Source: Citrus sinensis
Taxonomy: Eukaryota; Streptophyta; Magnoliopsida; Sapindales; Rutaceae
Direction of reading: 5' to 3'
Length of the DNA: 64,000 bases
NCBI RefSeq assembly: GCF_022201045.2
Contig: NC_068564.1
Coordinates: 23,589,001-23,653,000 of the forward strand
Part shown: positions 10,646-21,018 of the stretch, piece by piece
Position numbering within the stretch: the first letter of the stretch is position 1
How the letters are laid out: the number at the start of each line of letters is the position of its first letter
Translations under genes and position numbers: made by a program
The notes under the pieces: generated by a model
Databases searched by the model: none
The model's input: only the letters and a program-made list of their open reading frames with translations
What the model was told of the DNA's origin: nothing

Positions 10646-10941
10646 ATAATCATAATCAACACGCATTTAATATAATACATGAATTGGCAAATTGTATAGA
10701 CCGCATGATTTTAGGATGGGAAAATATACTAAATACATACATAGGTTTAGTAACTCAGAAAATAGAATTGCTAGAACAAGAAAGGATATGAATAATAAAT
10801 TTAGGACCAGAAGTCTATTCTGAAATTATAGATTTATATGAATTCGATAACCATTTATTATTGTTTAAAGAAATAAACAAAACCTTAGAAAAAATGAGAA
10901 ATAGGTGTAAAAGGGATGGAAGAGAGCAAATACATCCATAA
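10642..10941 (+). pseudogene. Pararetroviral small ORF B, one internal stop
   Basis: A 100-codon frame from ATG 10642 to TAA 10939-10941 with a single TGA at 10789-10791. It is Leu/Ile/Glu-rich, probably helical, with a short basic C-terminus. It starts inside the stop of ORF A. The collinear viral reading ends here; the circle would continue into the coiled-coil ORF that now lies at 3042. Function unknown. Confidence 0.45.
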
Positions 10942-12542
10942 GTGTAAAAATTGAAGAATAGAAAGACCCATAAGAAATTAGCCAAAAGGAAAAAGACAAA
11001 ACACGTAAGATACGTTGATTGTAACTTAGGTGCTCCCTTATATAAATTATCTACTAGAATTAACTATATCTATTCTATGATAAAATAATCTTGATATATG
11101 TCCTCACAAATATTATAGGGATATTTACTCCATCTATGAATCGGTAAAAAACACATTTTTTATCTTAAATCTTGATTATGATTTACGGACTGAAGTATTT
11201 ATCAATTTCATTGAGGAATATATTTGTCTAGCCGTATTATTAGAGGGTTTAAATTAATCTTGTTCGAAGAACTAGACAGTCTTCCTAAGAAGGCCTTTTT
11301 ATTTGATAGGTAACATAGATGATGTTACTGCAAATGCCATAAATTTAGAAATAGCGAGCAATTTGAAGAAATGACCTTAAATCTCAACTTTAATTGAATT
11401 GTTCGGGATTTAAAAGTGAAAAACAAATCATTTTATCTATTAATAATGGACAAATAAGCAAAGAGTGGTGCTATTGGCACACCACTACTTTCCTTAAAAA
11501 GCCCATTTTCTTGCCGCACCCCAAAATTAATTGATGAATGCAAGGTGATTTTGAAACCCTAGTTTATTTTCGAAATTAACCCCTTCATCTTCTTTAACAA
11601 ATGAACAACCCCCCCCCCCCTGGGGGCAACCTCAACAATTTTTTTTTTAACTAGCAAATAGTTCAAATTGAAATTGAAATAAGACCCACTAGAGTGTCAT
11701 CAAGTCATTATGATAATAAAAATAAATACCCTTTAAAAGCAAAAAAAAAAATCTAAGCATCTCAGTAATTAAAACTCCATAACAACATCTACTTTTCAGC
11801 AGCTGATTCACCTCTTTATTTGTTATGCTTCATGCATTCCTTTGATCTTATGATAGATATAAGAAAATATACTTTTTTGTTGATTTTTTGTACTAGTTAA
11901 CTAGCTCGAATTAAATATATTTTTTTTAAATGCAAAGAGTAGGAGATTGGATTGAAAACCAGTAGTTGGGGATAAAATTTAAGACTAGAAAAAGAAAAAG
12001 TGAATCGATTTATGTAGATTAAATCAATAAGATTAGTTTTGAGAAATGAATGGATACAAATAAATAAGTTCTAAGTGTAAATCTGAAGGATGAGAATTCA
12101 AAACCTAAAAAAAGAAAAAAAGGGTAAAGTGATGAGGGTAATTTTGGAATTAACTTGTGATTTTTGAGAAGTAATGTATATATAAAAATATTTAAGAGGT
12201 GCACTTAGAAAAGGGTTTTTTTCAGGAATTTAGAGGGGTGCCAATAGCTCCACTCATAAGCAAATTGAGTTACTATTTTAACGTAACACCTAATGAATGG
12301 AAATTGAAATGATATTTGAAAATTAATTAAAAGTTCTTGCGCTTCTTAATTTAGTAAGACTATTAATCTAAAAATGTTTGAATATTTATAACTCAAATAA
12401 AATATTTTAAGACATAACATTCTTGTTCATCAACATTAAAATAGAGAATTCTCTCGACCTAAAAATTTAAGTTTAAGGTAAACATCTGTTTGTTATGATT
12501 TTATTATTTACATTATTAAATCAATATTTTTTTTAATTACGT
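10942..12542. other. AT-rich region, possibly further viral remnant at its start
   Basis: From 10942 to about 11400 there are short open stretches with a composition like the adjoining viral ORFs (for example about 50 codons around 11100-11250), but I could not match them to a viral domain. A run of 12 C sits at 11609-11620. The rest holds only short ORFs without recognisable features. Confidence 0.35.
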
Positions 12543-12545
12543 TTA

Positions 12546-13372
12546 TGGTGTGTTTACTTGTGGGTTTGGGGAATGGAAATGAAGGAATGAGAATGAAACA
12601 TATGTTTAGTTGGCAAAATGTAATTTGAAAATGAGAATAAAATATGTGGGTCCTACACAATTTGGGAATAAGGAATGAGAATTTCATTCCCGTGGGGGGA
12701 TTGGGAATGAAAATATAGTAATGAGAATGAAACATAAATTTACTTTTCTATCCTTCTAATTTTTTCATATTTCCTAAATTACCCTTGTTCAAATCACAAA
12801 TAATTTTATAATTTTAAATGTCAATAATAATAATAATAATAATTAAATTTTATTAACTTTATTATTTTAGTTATTAGTAATTATTGTTATTATTATTTTT
12901 ATTAATATTATCATTATTAACATTTATCATTATTATTATTAATAAAAATAATAATAACAATAATTAATAATAACTAAAATAATAAAGTTAATAAAATTTA
13001 ATTTTAATAATAATAATAAATGTTAATAATGATAATATTAAAAATAATTAATAATAACTAAAATAATAAAGTTAATAATAATAATAATAACATCAAAAAT
13101 AATAATGATAATATTGTTAATAATGATAAATTAATTATTTTTATTAATTATTAATACTATAAATATTTTGATAAATTAATTCTCATTCTCATTCATCATT
13201 CCTATTTATTTTTTTAAGTAAACACATCAATAACATTCCAATACATTTCTATTTCTATTTATTTTTATCAAGTAAACATTGAAATCTTATTTTCATTCTA
13301 ATTTATTCTTATTTCTAATCCATTCTCATTCTCATTACACTCCATTACCATTCCCACGAAGTAAACTCCCCA
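12546..13372. mobile_element. PIF/Harbinger (Tourist-like) non-autonomous element with TTA target duplication
   Basis: The left end TGGTGTGTTTACTTGTGGG and the reverse complement of the right end, TGGGGAGTTTACTTCGTGGG, form terminal inverted repeats. Both ends are flanked by TTA (12543-12545 and 13373-13375), the target duplication of the PIF/Harbinger superfamily. The subterminal regions are full of GAATGAGAATGA-type motifs in opposite orientations. The 827-bp element has no coding capacity. Its core is an AT-rich foldback. Confidence 0.8.
12830..13130. repeat. Long AT-rich inverted repeat (foldback core of the MITE)
   Basis: A segment from about 12840 (ATTAAATTTTATTAACTTTA and onward) reappears as its reverse complement ending near 13002, with roughly 65-70 bp arms around a short AT loop. 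Part of the right arm is then repeated near 13045-13080. The sequence is almost entirely TAA/ATT triplets and would extrude as a hairpin or give a double-stranded transcript. Confidence 0.7.
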
Positions 13373-13375
13373 TTA

Positions 13376-13941
13376 GTACGGGTTAATATGTGGAAACACG
13401 CGAAGTAGTGAACAACACGCAAGCAAACATCACAAGCATTTGTCAACCCTAACGACGTTAGTTGACTTATTACCAGAAGAAAGACAGGTTTAAGTAGTGG
13501 TTGATGTTGACGGCGTTGTTCGTTTCACTTTCACTTTTGATTCTGGACGTAGACGACGCGTCGCCTGGCTTTATTCGCGGAAATAACGTGATTGACTGAC
13601 TGACGGTGTGCGTCCTCTAATCTTTTTTGTGGCTGCGGGCCCATGAATCCTGAGCTTAAAATATTTCTTTTGCAATTTGACGTACGCCGGTACCCACTGC
13701 CTCGGCTGTCTTCCTCTAATTGGATAGTTTTTGTTTTTATATCTATTGTATATATGGATTAAGATTTTATCCTAATTTTTTTTTCTCTCTTAATCTGTTT
13801 TAAATCTGGTGAAAAAATTAGTTCAATTATAATAAAGTAAAAAATTGATTTAATAATTAATATTAAAATTTAAAATTCAATCGTAACTATTTATTTTACT
13901 AAGAGAGACTAGAAAAAAAAATATTAAGAGGGAATATAATA
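13376..13941. other. Gene-free spacer
   Basis: A moderately GC-richer patch (13380-13720) followed by AT-rich DNA. No ORF or RNA gene of note was found. Confidence 0.4.
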
Positions 13942-13950
13942 TTCTCTCTT

Positions 13951-14071
13951 GGCTTTGGCTAAGTTACGTTAAACGTAACTTACGCCAGATACAGCAACAG
14001 TGCTAGTGATGGGACTTGTCACTGTTGCTGTGACTGGCGTAAGTTACGTTTAACGTAACTTAGCCGGCTCC
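13951..14071. mobile_element. 121-bp Mutator-type hairpin MITE with 9-bp target duplication
   Basis: Arms 13957-14002 and 14020-14065 are reverse complements at 44 of 46 positions and leave a 17-base loop. Within each arm AAGTTACGTT(A/T)AACGTAACTT is itself palindromic. The element is bounded by a direct repeat TTCTCTCTT at 13942-13950 and 14072-14080, the 9-bp duplication typical of Mutator-like elements. It has no coding capacity. Confidence 0.7.
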
Positions 14072-14080
14072 TTCTCTCTT

Positions 14081-15166
14081 ATATACACACGCATGTGCTG
14101 ATAGCTACAGGGCAAAATGGACTTGAGCACTATTGAAAATAGAGATGACAAACGAGGGTATCATGCATCAAAAGATTTTTTTTAAAAAAGGAAATTATAT
14201 TGAAGACAAGAAAAATGTGGGGAGCCTCTCTCTCTCTCTTAATTTGAGTAGGAAAAGTTTGAGACTTTAATTCATTTTCCGTTTATTACGGTGAGTAATG
14301 ATTTTCTTTTAAATGATATTGGGGTGCTATTTAAAATAAGTTATAATTATCTTATTTATAATAATCTATAGCCTGAGCATTGTTAAATAATAAATTTTTA
14401 TTGATTTTTTAACTATCAAAATAAGTTTTTATTGATTCTTGTTATTTATTTTTTAATTATCTAACAATTTACTCTAAGGTATGATACGTACTTCAAGAAT
14501 CGCATAGTTATGTTGGACCCATTGAATATCGTATTAAAATTTTCTCTATTATTTTTAAAGAATATCTTTGGTGTTTATGAAAATTACTCCTTATCTATTT
14601 ACTATTTATCATATGTGTACATATATTATCATAATTGGTTAAAATATACTTATCGGAAGAAGAAGCGAATGAAAAAGAAAGAGTGCTCCAGGATCACTCA
14701 ATAACTTTTCTCTCTTTCCAAATATGATATGGAGTTAGGGTAATATCTTCTCATCATCATCAACCAGCTACACTCATCAAACGATGCTAATTGGTTCTTG
14801 TTGATAAATTAATAAGAATAAAGATTTTGTTGATGACAAACTAATTAATAGGAATACGTGCACCAAATTAGTCAAGGATTATCACGCCCGCAATGATTCT
14901 CTCATAACGATATCCAAACCAAAAGGGTCTTGTAATGTTATTGGTAGTAAAATCACTTTTAAAGGAACTCAAATAATCAATAATAGTTAGCATTGAACCT
15001 CATATAGTAATGTTCCCATATGAAAGAGATGATGTTAATACGTTACAGTAATTGCCCTAAATTTTGTAAGCTAATTTTATTGCATCACGTTTTCAATATT
15101 CTTGAATAATAAAAAGGGTACAAAAAATAAAGGAGAAAGAATAAAAGGTACTCTCTAGCCCTAAAA
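14081..15166. other. Gene-free AT-rich spacer
   Basis: It contains a short CT microsatellite near 14226-14240 and only short ORFs without family features. Nothing else supportable. Confidence 0.4.
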
Positions 15167-15526
15167 ATAAAAATATTATATACATGAGTGATATCTAAAA
15201 GAAAACATATGATACATATTTCCACTTCACTAAAGAGAAATAGAGGAGCTGCTTGTTAATACTTTCTTACTATTTTAAGTGAAGAGCAAGATCAAATATG
15301 ACATTTCTAGATGTGAAGGGAAATGAGTTCCTTCAATTAAGTTAATATAAAAATATTATATACATGAGTGATATCTAAAAGAAAACATATGATACATATT
15401 TCCACTTCACTAAAGAGAAATAGAGGAGCTGCTTGTTAATACTTTCTTACTATTTTAAGTGAAGAGCAAGATCAAATATGACATTTCTAGATGTGAAGGG
15501 AAATGAGTTCCTTCAATTAAGTTAAT
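15167..15526 (+). repeat. Perfect 180-bp tandem duplication
   Basis: Bases 15167-15346 and 15347-15526 are identical along the whole 180-base unit, and the match ends abruptly on both sides. There is no coding content and no terminal repeats on the unit. The absence of any substitution implies a recent duplication or an assembly artefact. Confidence 0.9.
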
Positions 15527-15591
15527 ATAAATTACTCCCTAATTTTGATGCAAATTTGATCAAGTGCACCAACTTAACACCCATAAAAGAA

Positions 15592-15617
15592 ATAATAATA
15601 ATAATAATAATAATAAT
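15592..15617. repeat. (AAT)n microsatellite
   Basis: Uninterrupted AAT repeats in non-coding DNA. Confidence 0.9.
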
Positions 15618-15801
15618 ATATTGTTCCAATACTAGTAGTACTACGCTATGTAAAACATTTCAACAAGATAATACCTTCAACAGACAACTTTAATTAAAAT
15701 CTGTAAATGAAAATTAGAGTTATTTTTATTAATGGTTTCTTATTTTAATATGATAAGAGATAAAATTAAAGATAAAAAAACACGAATTCTAATATATTAC
15801 A

Positions 15802-15803
<2 letters not shown>

Positions 15804-15876
<73 letters not shown>
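15804..15876. repeat. (TA)n microsatellite
   Basis: More than 70 bases of uninterrupted TA dinucleotides, followed by a short GT run. It gives a spurious Tyr-Ile ORF across the tract. Confidence 0.95.
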
Positions 15877-15879
<3 letters not shown>

Positions 15880-18040
15880 CACTGAAATGTGTGTGTGTTT
15901 TTTTTAACTTATTAAAATAAGAGATCTCTTATTATAAAAAAAAAATACAGATGCATTCATCGAGTCAAACCCCGACTTAGACCCGACAATATTGATTTTG
16001 AAATTAAAACCCTAGTGCAACACAGTTTTGGCTCATTAATTATTCAACAAAAGCCAATTTTCCTTAACCCACAGACCACGATTCAAGATCAATACAAGCC
16101 ACAAAACTCAGGTTGATTTTGGGGTGCCGCTTTGTGAATTATGGTGGTTGTGGGGGTGGCGTGGTGGCAATTGCGGTCGATTTTGGGGGAGTGCTTTGTG
16201 GATATGGTTGAGTTTTGCTGGACAGAATAATATTTTCAACAAAAAAAAAAAAGTTTATTATGGGCTAAAACTTTAACTAAGTTTGATTCGGTGTGAATAT
16301 CATTTTTCGTAAAGATGTTATTTTTAGAAAATATTCACCATTTGATTGGTGCTACTTTGTCATCTCATTCTCATTTGCATGGACCTTTAGAAAAAAAAAA
16401 TATATGTGTGTGTATATAATATAAAGCACCAATTGGGTTGGAATCACTACGTATGTAAATTAATCAATGACGTAGATGGTCTCAAGACTCTTTGGTCACA
16501 TCCTAAATCATAGACTAGACTGGCACATCCTCTTTTTAAGTTCTTTTGAGTGGTTGAATTTATATATATAAAGGTCGAAGATGATGCCTCCAGCTGACAT
16601 TGAAAGGGAGATACATCGTAAAGACTATAATTTCAAAGATTTAGTTAGAAAGGGAATAATATATAAAAATATAACATTCTTTATTTACAAGGAAAATGGT
16701 AGCGACGTTGTTTTCTCGTGGCCATGTGCCCAAGTGCGGCGGTGCGGTTTGTTTATATTTAAAATAAATGAGAACACGGTTATTTCGACGTCAATTGTAA
16801 CGGTCGTCATGTTCCATATCATGTCCCATCATTTTTTTTTAAAAAAGAATATAATTATTAAGGTTTGTCTCGATATTATAATAAAAAAATTTATCAAGGT
16901 TTGTCTCGGTAGAATTCATCAACTCAATTTATAGGCTCAACCTCCCTCAATTAAGTAAAAAATTATGTGGAATTAACTTATAGATTTTTCTCCCTTATGA
17001 AATACGAGTGGAGTAGAGACATCCCTTATCTGTAAAGATCATATGTCTAGACATATACTTTATAAAATTAATATAATAATATAAGTTCTAATTATATATT
17101 TAATTATAAATATTAATGTAATGTTTGCTTTAATAATAATTATAAATATCAATATAATATAATATAATCATATGATGTGTGATCAATATTATAAAAAAAT
17201 CCATCAACACAAGTTAATTAAAAGGTTTGGTAATGATCCCAATAATTATAAAAGTTAGTGAGAAAATGTGGTATCCTTGAGAAACATATCCCACCTCTGC
17301 GCCAACGGTCGTTATGGGCACTAACACCGTTAGTAAAGGGCGTCAAATGTCTCCTCTGCCTCTGCCTCTGGCCTCTGGGTCACAACTCACAACTCACAAT
17401 GCACAAAGCCGCGTAAAAGCGGGCCCCCTGCCCTCCACTACGGCGACCCTGCATTGCCCTCTACGACAATTAATAAAATTTCCACCAAAAAAAAAAAAAA
17501 AGGATTTTTACTTTTATATAAATTATGGGTTTTTTAAGTAACATTTATTATAACTTATTACTAGATTTTTCGATGTAAAAACAAGTGATAAAACAATAAA
17601 ATTAAGTGAACTGATTAAGAAAATTTTTACTTTATTGTGAGTTTAAGTTACATTAAATATAAGTTAAGCAGACCTTAAATTATGTTTCATGACCTAAAAT
17701 AAATTTACACCCATGAGGCTCAGTTGCATGCAGAAAACCCTTCGTGACATTTTCCATTGGTATAATATTCCACTGTCTGAAAAGATACTCTGTATCATGA
17801 GGGACCCTACACTATCCTTAATTAACAGCTGGTCTGCTTTTTTTTTTTTTTTAATTAAAAAAAAACTTATTAATTACTAGTCATTTTATCTATTATGCCA
17901 TTTTGCTAATGCTGTTTAGCTATTTGTGTGATTTTGTGTGCGACTTTGAAACTAAATGAGTGAGAGAAATTGTTGTTTGTTGGTCGCAAGTGGGTCCTGT
18001 CTTTTTTCCCCAGTAGTGCCAGCCTAATCAACAGCCTGGA
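15880..18040. other. Gene-free spacer upstream of the receptor kinase gene
   Basis: Mostly AT-rich, with GC-richer patches at 16080-16210 and 17290-17480. ORFs of up to 117 codons (16581-16934) lack any domain or codon-use signature. The last few hundred bases probably include the kinase promoter, but no TATA box could be assigned with confidence. Confidence 0.35.
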
Positions 18041-18480
18041 AAGGGTTGTTCGTTTTGTGTTGTTGTTGCAGCGCTAAAAAGCTCTTCTCGATGTGCTTTC
18101 ATGGTGGCATTCATGTTTTCTCAACTGGGTTTTTTTTCCTCCCCTCTCCCCTCTTTGAATCAATTCAAACCCAGTTCAGGTTTCTAGTTCATTGTACACG
18201 TTTCAGCTCCCTTGTTGAGGTAAGTGTATTCTTAAAAAGTTTTGGAACTTTATCTGTTTTAGTGTTCTAAAGTGAAATGGAGTTGTTGAAGCTTTATGCA
18301 ATTGTTTTGTTTTTCAGGTTGCGAAGGCTTGATATAGTAGTGGCTGGGACTGGCATTGGTTTTAAGTAGATCTGGGATTTTGATTTGAAATTTTTTTTTT
18401 TTTTTGAGTAGTTGTGCTTTCCAGATCTCTGTAAGTTGGAAGCTCGGCAGTTTTGATACTGCTAGTTTTGGTTATAGCCA

Positions 18481-21018
18481 ATGGTGAAGATGAAACTAGG
18501 GAAGTCGGTGTCTGTAGTTCTAGCTGTTTTCCTATTTGAGCTTTTATGTCACAAGTCATGTGTTGCTTTCACTCCTGTTGATAACTACTTAATTGCTTGT
18601 GGTTCTTCACAAAAAGTCACCTTCCAAGCTAGAACTTATGTTCCTGATACCGAACATTCTTCTCTTTCAATGAAAAGTGGAAATTCAACTACTGCTAGCT
18701 CCAATTCTAGTGCTCCATCTCCGATTTACCAATCTGCTAGAATCTTTTCAGCCGCAGCTTTTTATAAATTCGAAATTGAGCATAAAGGCCGCCATTGGGT
18801 CCGCCTTTATTTTTACACTCTTCCAGGTTCTAACCAACACTTGAATTCTGCTTCCTTCACGGTAGCCACTGACAAATTTGTGCTCTTGAGCAATTTCACT
18901 TTTAAGAACTATAATAGTTCGTTTATGTTCAAGGAGTATGCAATCAATGTGAATTCCGATGCCTTGACACTTACCTTCATTCCCTCCAACAATTCAGTTG
19001 CTTTTGTTAATGCAATTGAAGTTGTCTCCGTACCGGATGCCATATTTCCTGACCAGGCATTGGCTCTAGAGCCATCTGCTTCTTTTAGTGGTCTTTCTGA
19101 CCTTGGCTTTGAAACTGTTTACCGGTTAAACATGGGGGGTCCGCTGATCACTGCTCAAAATGATACCCTTGGAAGAACCTGGGAGAATGATGAGACATAT
19201 CTTCATGTAAACAGCTCTGCTGTTAATGTTTCAGTTAGGCCTTCCGCCATCAGATATACAGCTAGTGTCACAGCTGAAACAGCTCCAAATTGGGTTTATG
19301 CCACTGCTGAAATGATGGGAGATGCAAATGTTCCTGAAGTGAACTTCAACATAACCTGGGTCCTGCCTGTTGAGCCAAACTTTACGTACTTTGTTCGGGT
19401 ACATTTATGTGATATTGCAAGTCTATCTATGAACAATCTTGTCTTCAATTTGTACATAAATGACGATATTGCTCAGCCGAGTGTTGATCTCTCAACATTA
19501 ACCAATGGCTTGAATGTTCCATACTACAAAGACTTTGTCTGCAATGCTTCGGCAGATTCCAACACTTTGACTGTTAGTGTTGGTCCAGACTCAGTGGCAG
19601 ACTTTACTAATGCAACCATGAATGGATTGGAGGTCATGAAAATCAGCAATGAAGCTCGGAGTTTGGATGGCCTTTCTTCTGTGGAGGGTCTCCTTCCCGA
19701 TAAACCCTCAAATAAGAACAAGATTGGAATTATAGTTGGTTCTGTTGTCGGAGCTGCAGCTGCAGTGGCCTTGATTGGTGTCTGTTATTGCTGGTTATTA
19801 GCCCGAAAGTCAAAGACTCCTCAACAGGGGCATCCATGGCTGCCTTTGCCCTTGTATGGAAACTCTCAAACCATGACAAAGATGTCCACAACGTCTCAAA
19901 AGAGTGGGACAGCAAGCTGTATTTCATTAGCTTCCTCTAATCTTGGCAGGTTATTCATGTTCCAGGAAATCCTAGATGCAACCAACAAATTTGATGAGAG
20001 CCTGCTTCTTGGAGTTGGTGGTTTTGGTAGGGTCTACAAGGGGACACTTGATGATGGGACTAAAGTAGCGGTAAAAAGAGGAAACCCCAGATCTGAACAA
20101 GGTATTGCTGAGTTCCGAACGGAAATCGAAATGTTATCCAAGCTCCGCCATCGCCACCTTGTCTCTCTTATTGGTTACTGTGATGAACGATCAGAAATGA
20201 TTCTTGTTTATGAATACATGGCTAATGGACCCCTCAGGAGTCATCTGTATGGAACAGATCTGCCACCTCTTTCATGGAAGCAACGACTTGAAATATGCAT
20301 TGGCGCTGCAAGAGGGCTTCACTATCTTCATACTGGTGCTGCTCAAAGCATTATTCACCGAGATGTGAAGACAACAAACATTCTTTTGGATGACAATTTT
20401 GTAGCAAAAGTTGCTGACTTTGGCCTCTCAAAAACAGGTCCTGCTCTTGATCAGACCCATGTGAGTACTGCTGTTAAGGGTAGTTTTGGTTACCTTGATC
20501 CTGAATACTTCAGAAGGCAGCAGCTTACTGAGAAATCGGATGTGTATTCATTTGGAGTGGTTCTGATGGAAGTTCTCTGCACAAGACCAGCATTAAATCC
20601 TGTTCTGCCAAGGGAGCAGGTTAACATAGCAGAATGGGCAATGACCTGGCAAAAAAAGGGCATGTTGGATCAAATCATGGATTCTAATCTTGTGGGGAAG
20701 GTGAATCCAGCTTCTCTTAAGAAGTTCGGGGAGACGGCTGAGAAGTGTCTGGCTGAGCATGGGGTTGATAGGCCATCAATGGGAGATGTATTGTGGAACC
20801 TTGAATATGCTCTCCAGCTTGAGGAAACCTCTTCTGCTCTAATGGAACCTGAAGATAACAGTACAAACCATATCCCTTGTATTCAGTTGACACCACTTGA
20901 ACCATTTGATAACAGTGTAAGTATGATTGATGTGAGGAACTCTGGCACTGATGATGATGGCGAAGATGTTGCCACAAGTGCTGTATTTTCCCAGCTAGTT
21001 AATCCACGCGGAAGATGA
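18481..21018 (+). CDS. THE1: THESEUS1-like receptor kinase (CrRLK1L family)
   Basis: Plasma-membrane receptor kinase of the Catharanthus-RLK1-like family, which monitors cell-wall integrity and binds RALF peptides. The 845-residue single-exon protein has a signal peptide (about 1-29), an extracellular tandem malectin-like region with many N-glycosylation sites (about 33-400), one transmembrane helix (about 414-440) and a Ser/Thr kinase. The kinase shows a glycine loop (about 511-518), VAVK lysine 532, HRD at 626-628 and DFG starting at 646, so it is an RD kinase with all catalytic residues. It matches Arabidopsis THE1 closely along its whole length, including the C-terminal tail ending NPRGR. 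The ATG at 18481 directly precedes the signal peptide. A likely 5'UTR intron spans 18220-18317 (GTAAGT to TTTTCAG), common in this family. Confidence 0.93.
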   Translation: MVKMKLGKSVSVVLAVFLFELLCHKSCVAFTPVDNYLIACGSSQKVTFQARTYVPDTEHSSLSMKSGNSTTASSNSSAPSPIYQSARIFSAAAFYKFEIEHKGRHWVRLYFYTLPGSNQHLNSASFTVATDKFVLLSNFTFKNYNSSFMFKEYAINVNSDALTLTFIPSNNSVAFVNAIEVVSVPDAIFPDQALALEPSASFSGLSDLGFETVYRLNMGGPLITAQNDTLGRTWENDETYLHVNSSAVNVSVRPSAIRYTASVTAETAPNWVYATAEMMGDANVPEVNFNITWVLPVEPNFTYFVRVHLCDIASLSMNNLVFNLYINDDIAQPSVDLSTLTNGLNVPYYKDFVCNASADSNTLTVSVGPDSVADFTNATMNGLEVMKISNEARSLDGLSSVEGLLPDKPSNKNKIGIIVGSVVGAAAAVALIGVCYCWLLARKSKTPQQGHPWLPLPLYGNSQTMTKMSTTSQKSGTASCISLASSNLGRLFMFQEILDATNKFDESLLLGVGGFGRVYKGTLDDGTKVAVKRGNPRSEQGIAEFRTEIEMLSKLRHRHLVSLIGYCDERSEMILVYEYMANGPLRSHLYGTDLPPLSWKQRLEICIGAARGLHYLHTGAAQSIIHRDVKTTNILLDDNFVAKVADFGLSKTGPALDQTHVSTAVKGSFGYLDPEYFRRQQLTEKSDVYSFGVVLMEVLCTRPALNPVLPREQVNIAEWAMTWQKKGMLDQIMDSNLVGKVNPASLKKFGETAEKCLAEHGVDRPSMGDVLWNLEYALQLEETSSALMEPEDNSTNHIPCIQLTPLEPFDNSVSMIDVRNSGTDDDGEDVATSAVFSQLVNPRGR

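Larger units (their letters stand above)
3042..10941 (+). mobile_element. Endogenous pararetrovirus (Caulimoviridae-like), circularly permuted, about one genome unit
   Basis: A 7.9-kb block on one strand reads coiled-coil ORF, coat protein, movement protein, protease, reverse transcriptase, RNase H, TAV-position ORF, promoter, leader, initiator-tRNA-Met primer site and two small ORFs. The length equals one caulimovirid genome (7-8 kb). Coat before movement protein is the order known in Cavemovirus and Solendovirus. The primer site and first small ORFs lie at the right end, so the circular genome was opened between the small ORFs and the coiled-coil ORF. No LTRs and no integrase domain were seen. 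Outer limits are uncertain: viral-like AT-rich sequence may extend past 10941. Stops and frameshifts are scattered through the ORFs, so this copy is not competent as it stands. Confidence 0.85.

Noticed and set aside
10290-10941. LTR retrotransposon (Copia) suggested by TGGTATCAGAGC
   Set aside because: The motif is shared by Copia and Caulimoviridae, but no LTR, integrase or polypurine-LTR junction is present, and the coat, movement and polymerase ORFs on the same strand are caulimovirid.
15732-15920. 62-codon plus-strand ORF
   Set aside because: It is mostly Tyr-Ile repeats from the (TA)n microsatellite.
16581-16934. 117-codon plus-strand ORF
   Set aside because: No domain, low-complexity ends, AT-rich codon use and no splice or promoter context.
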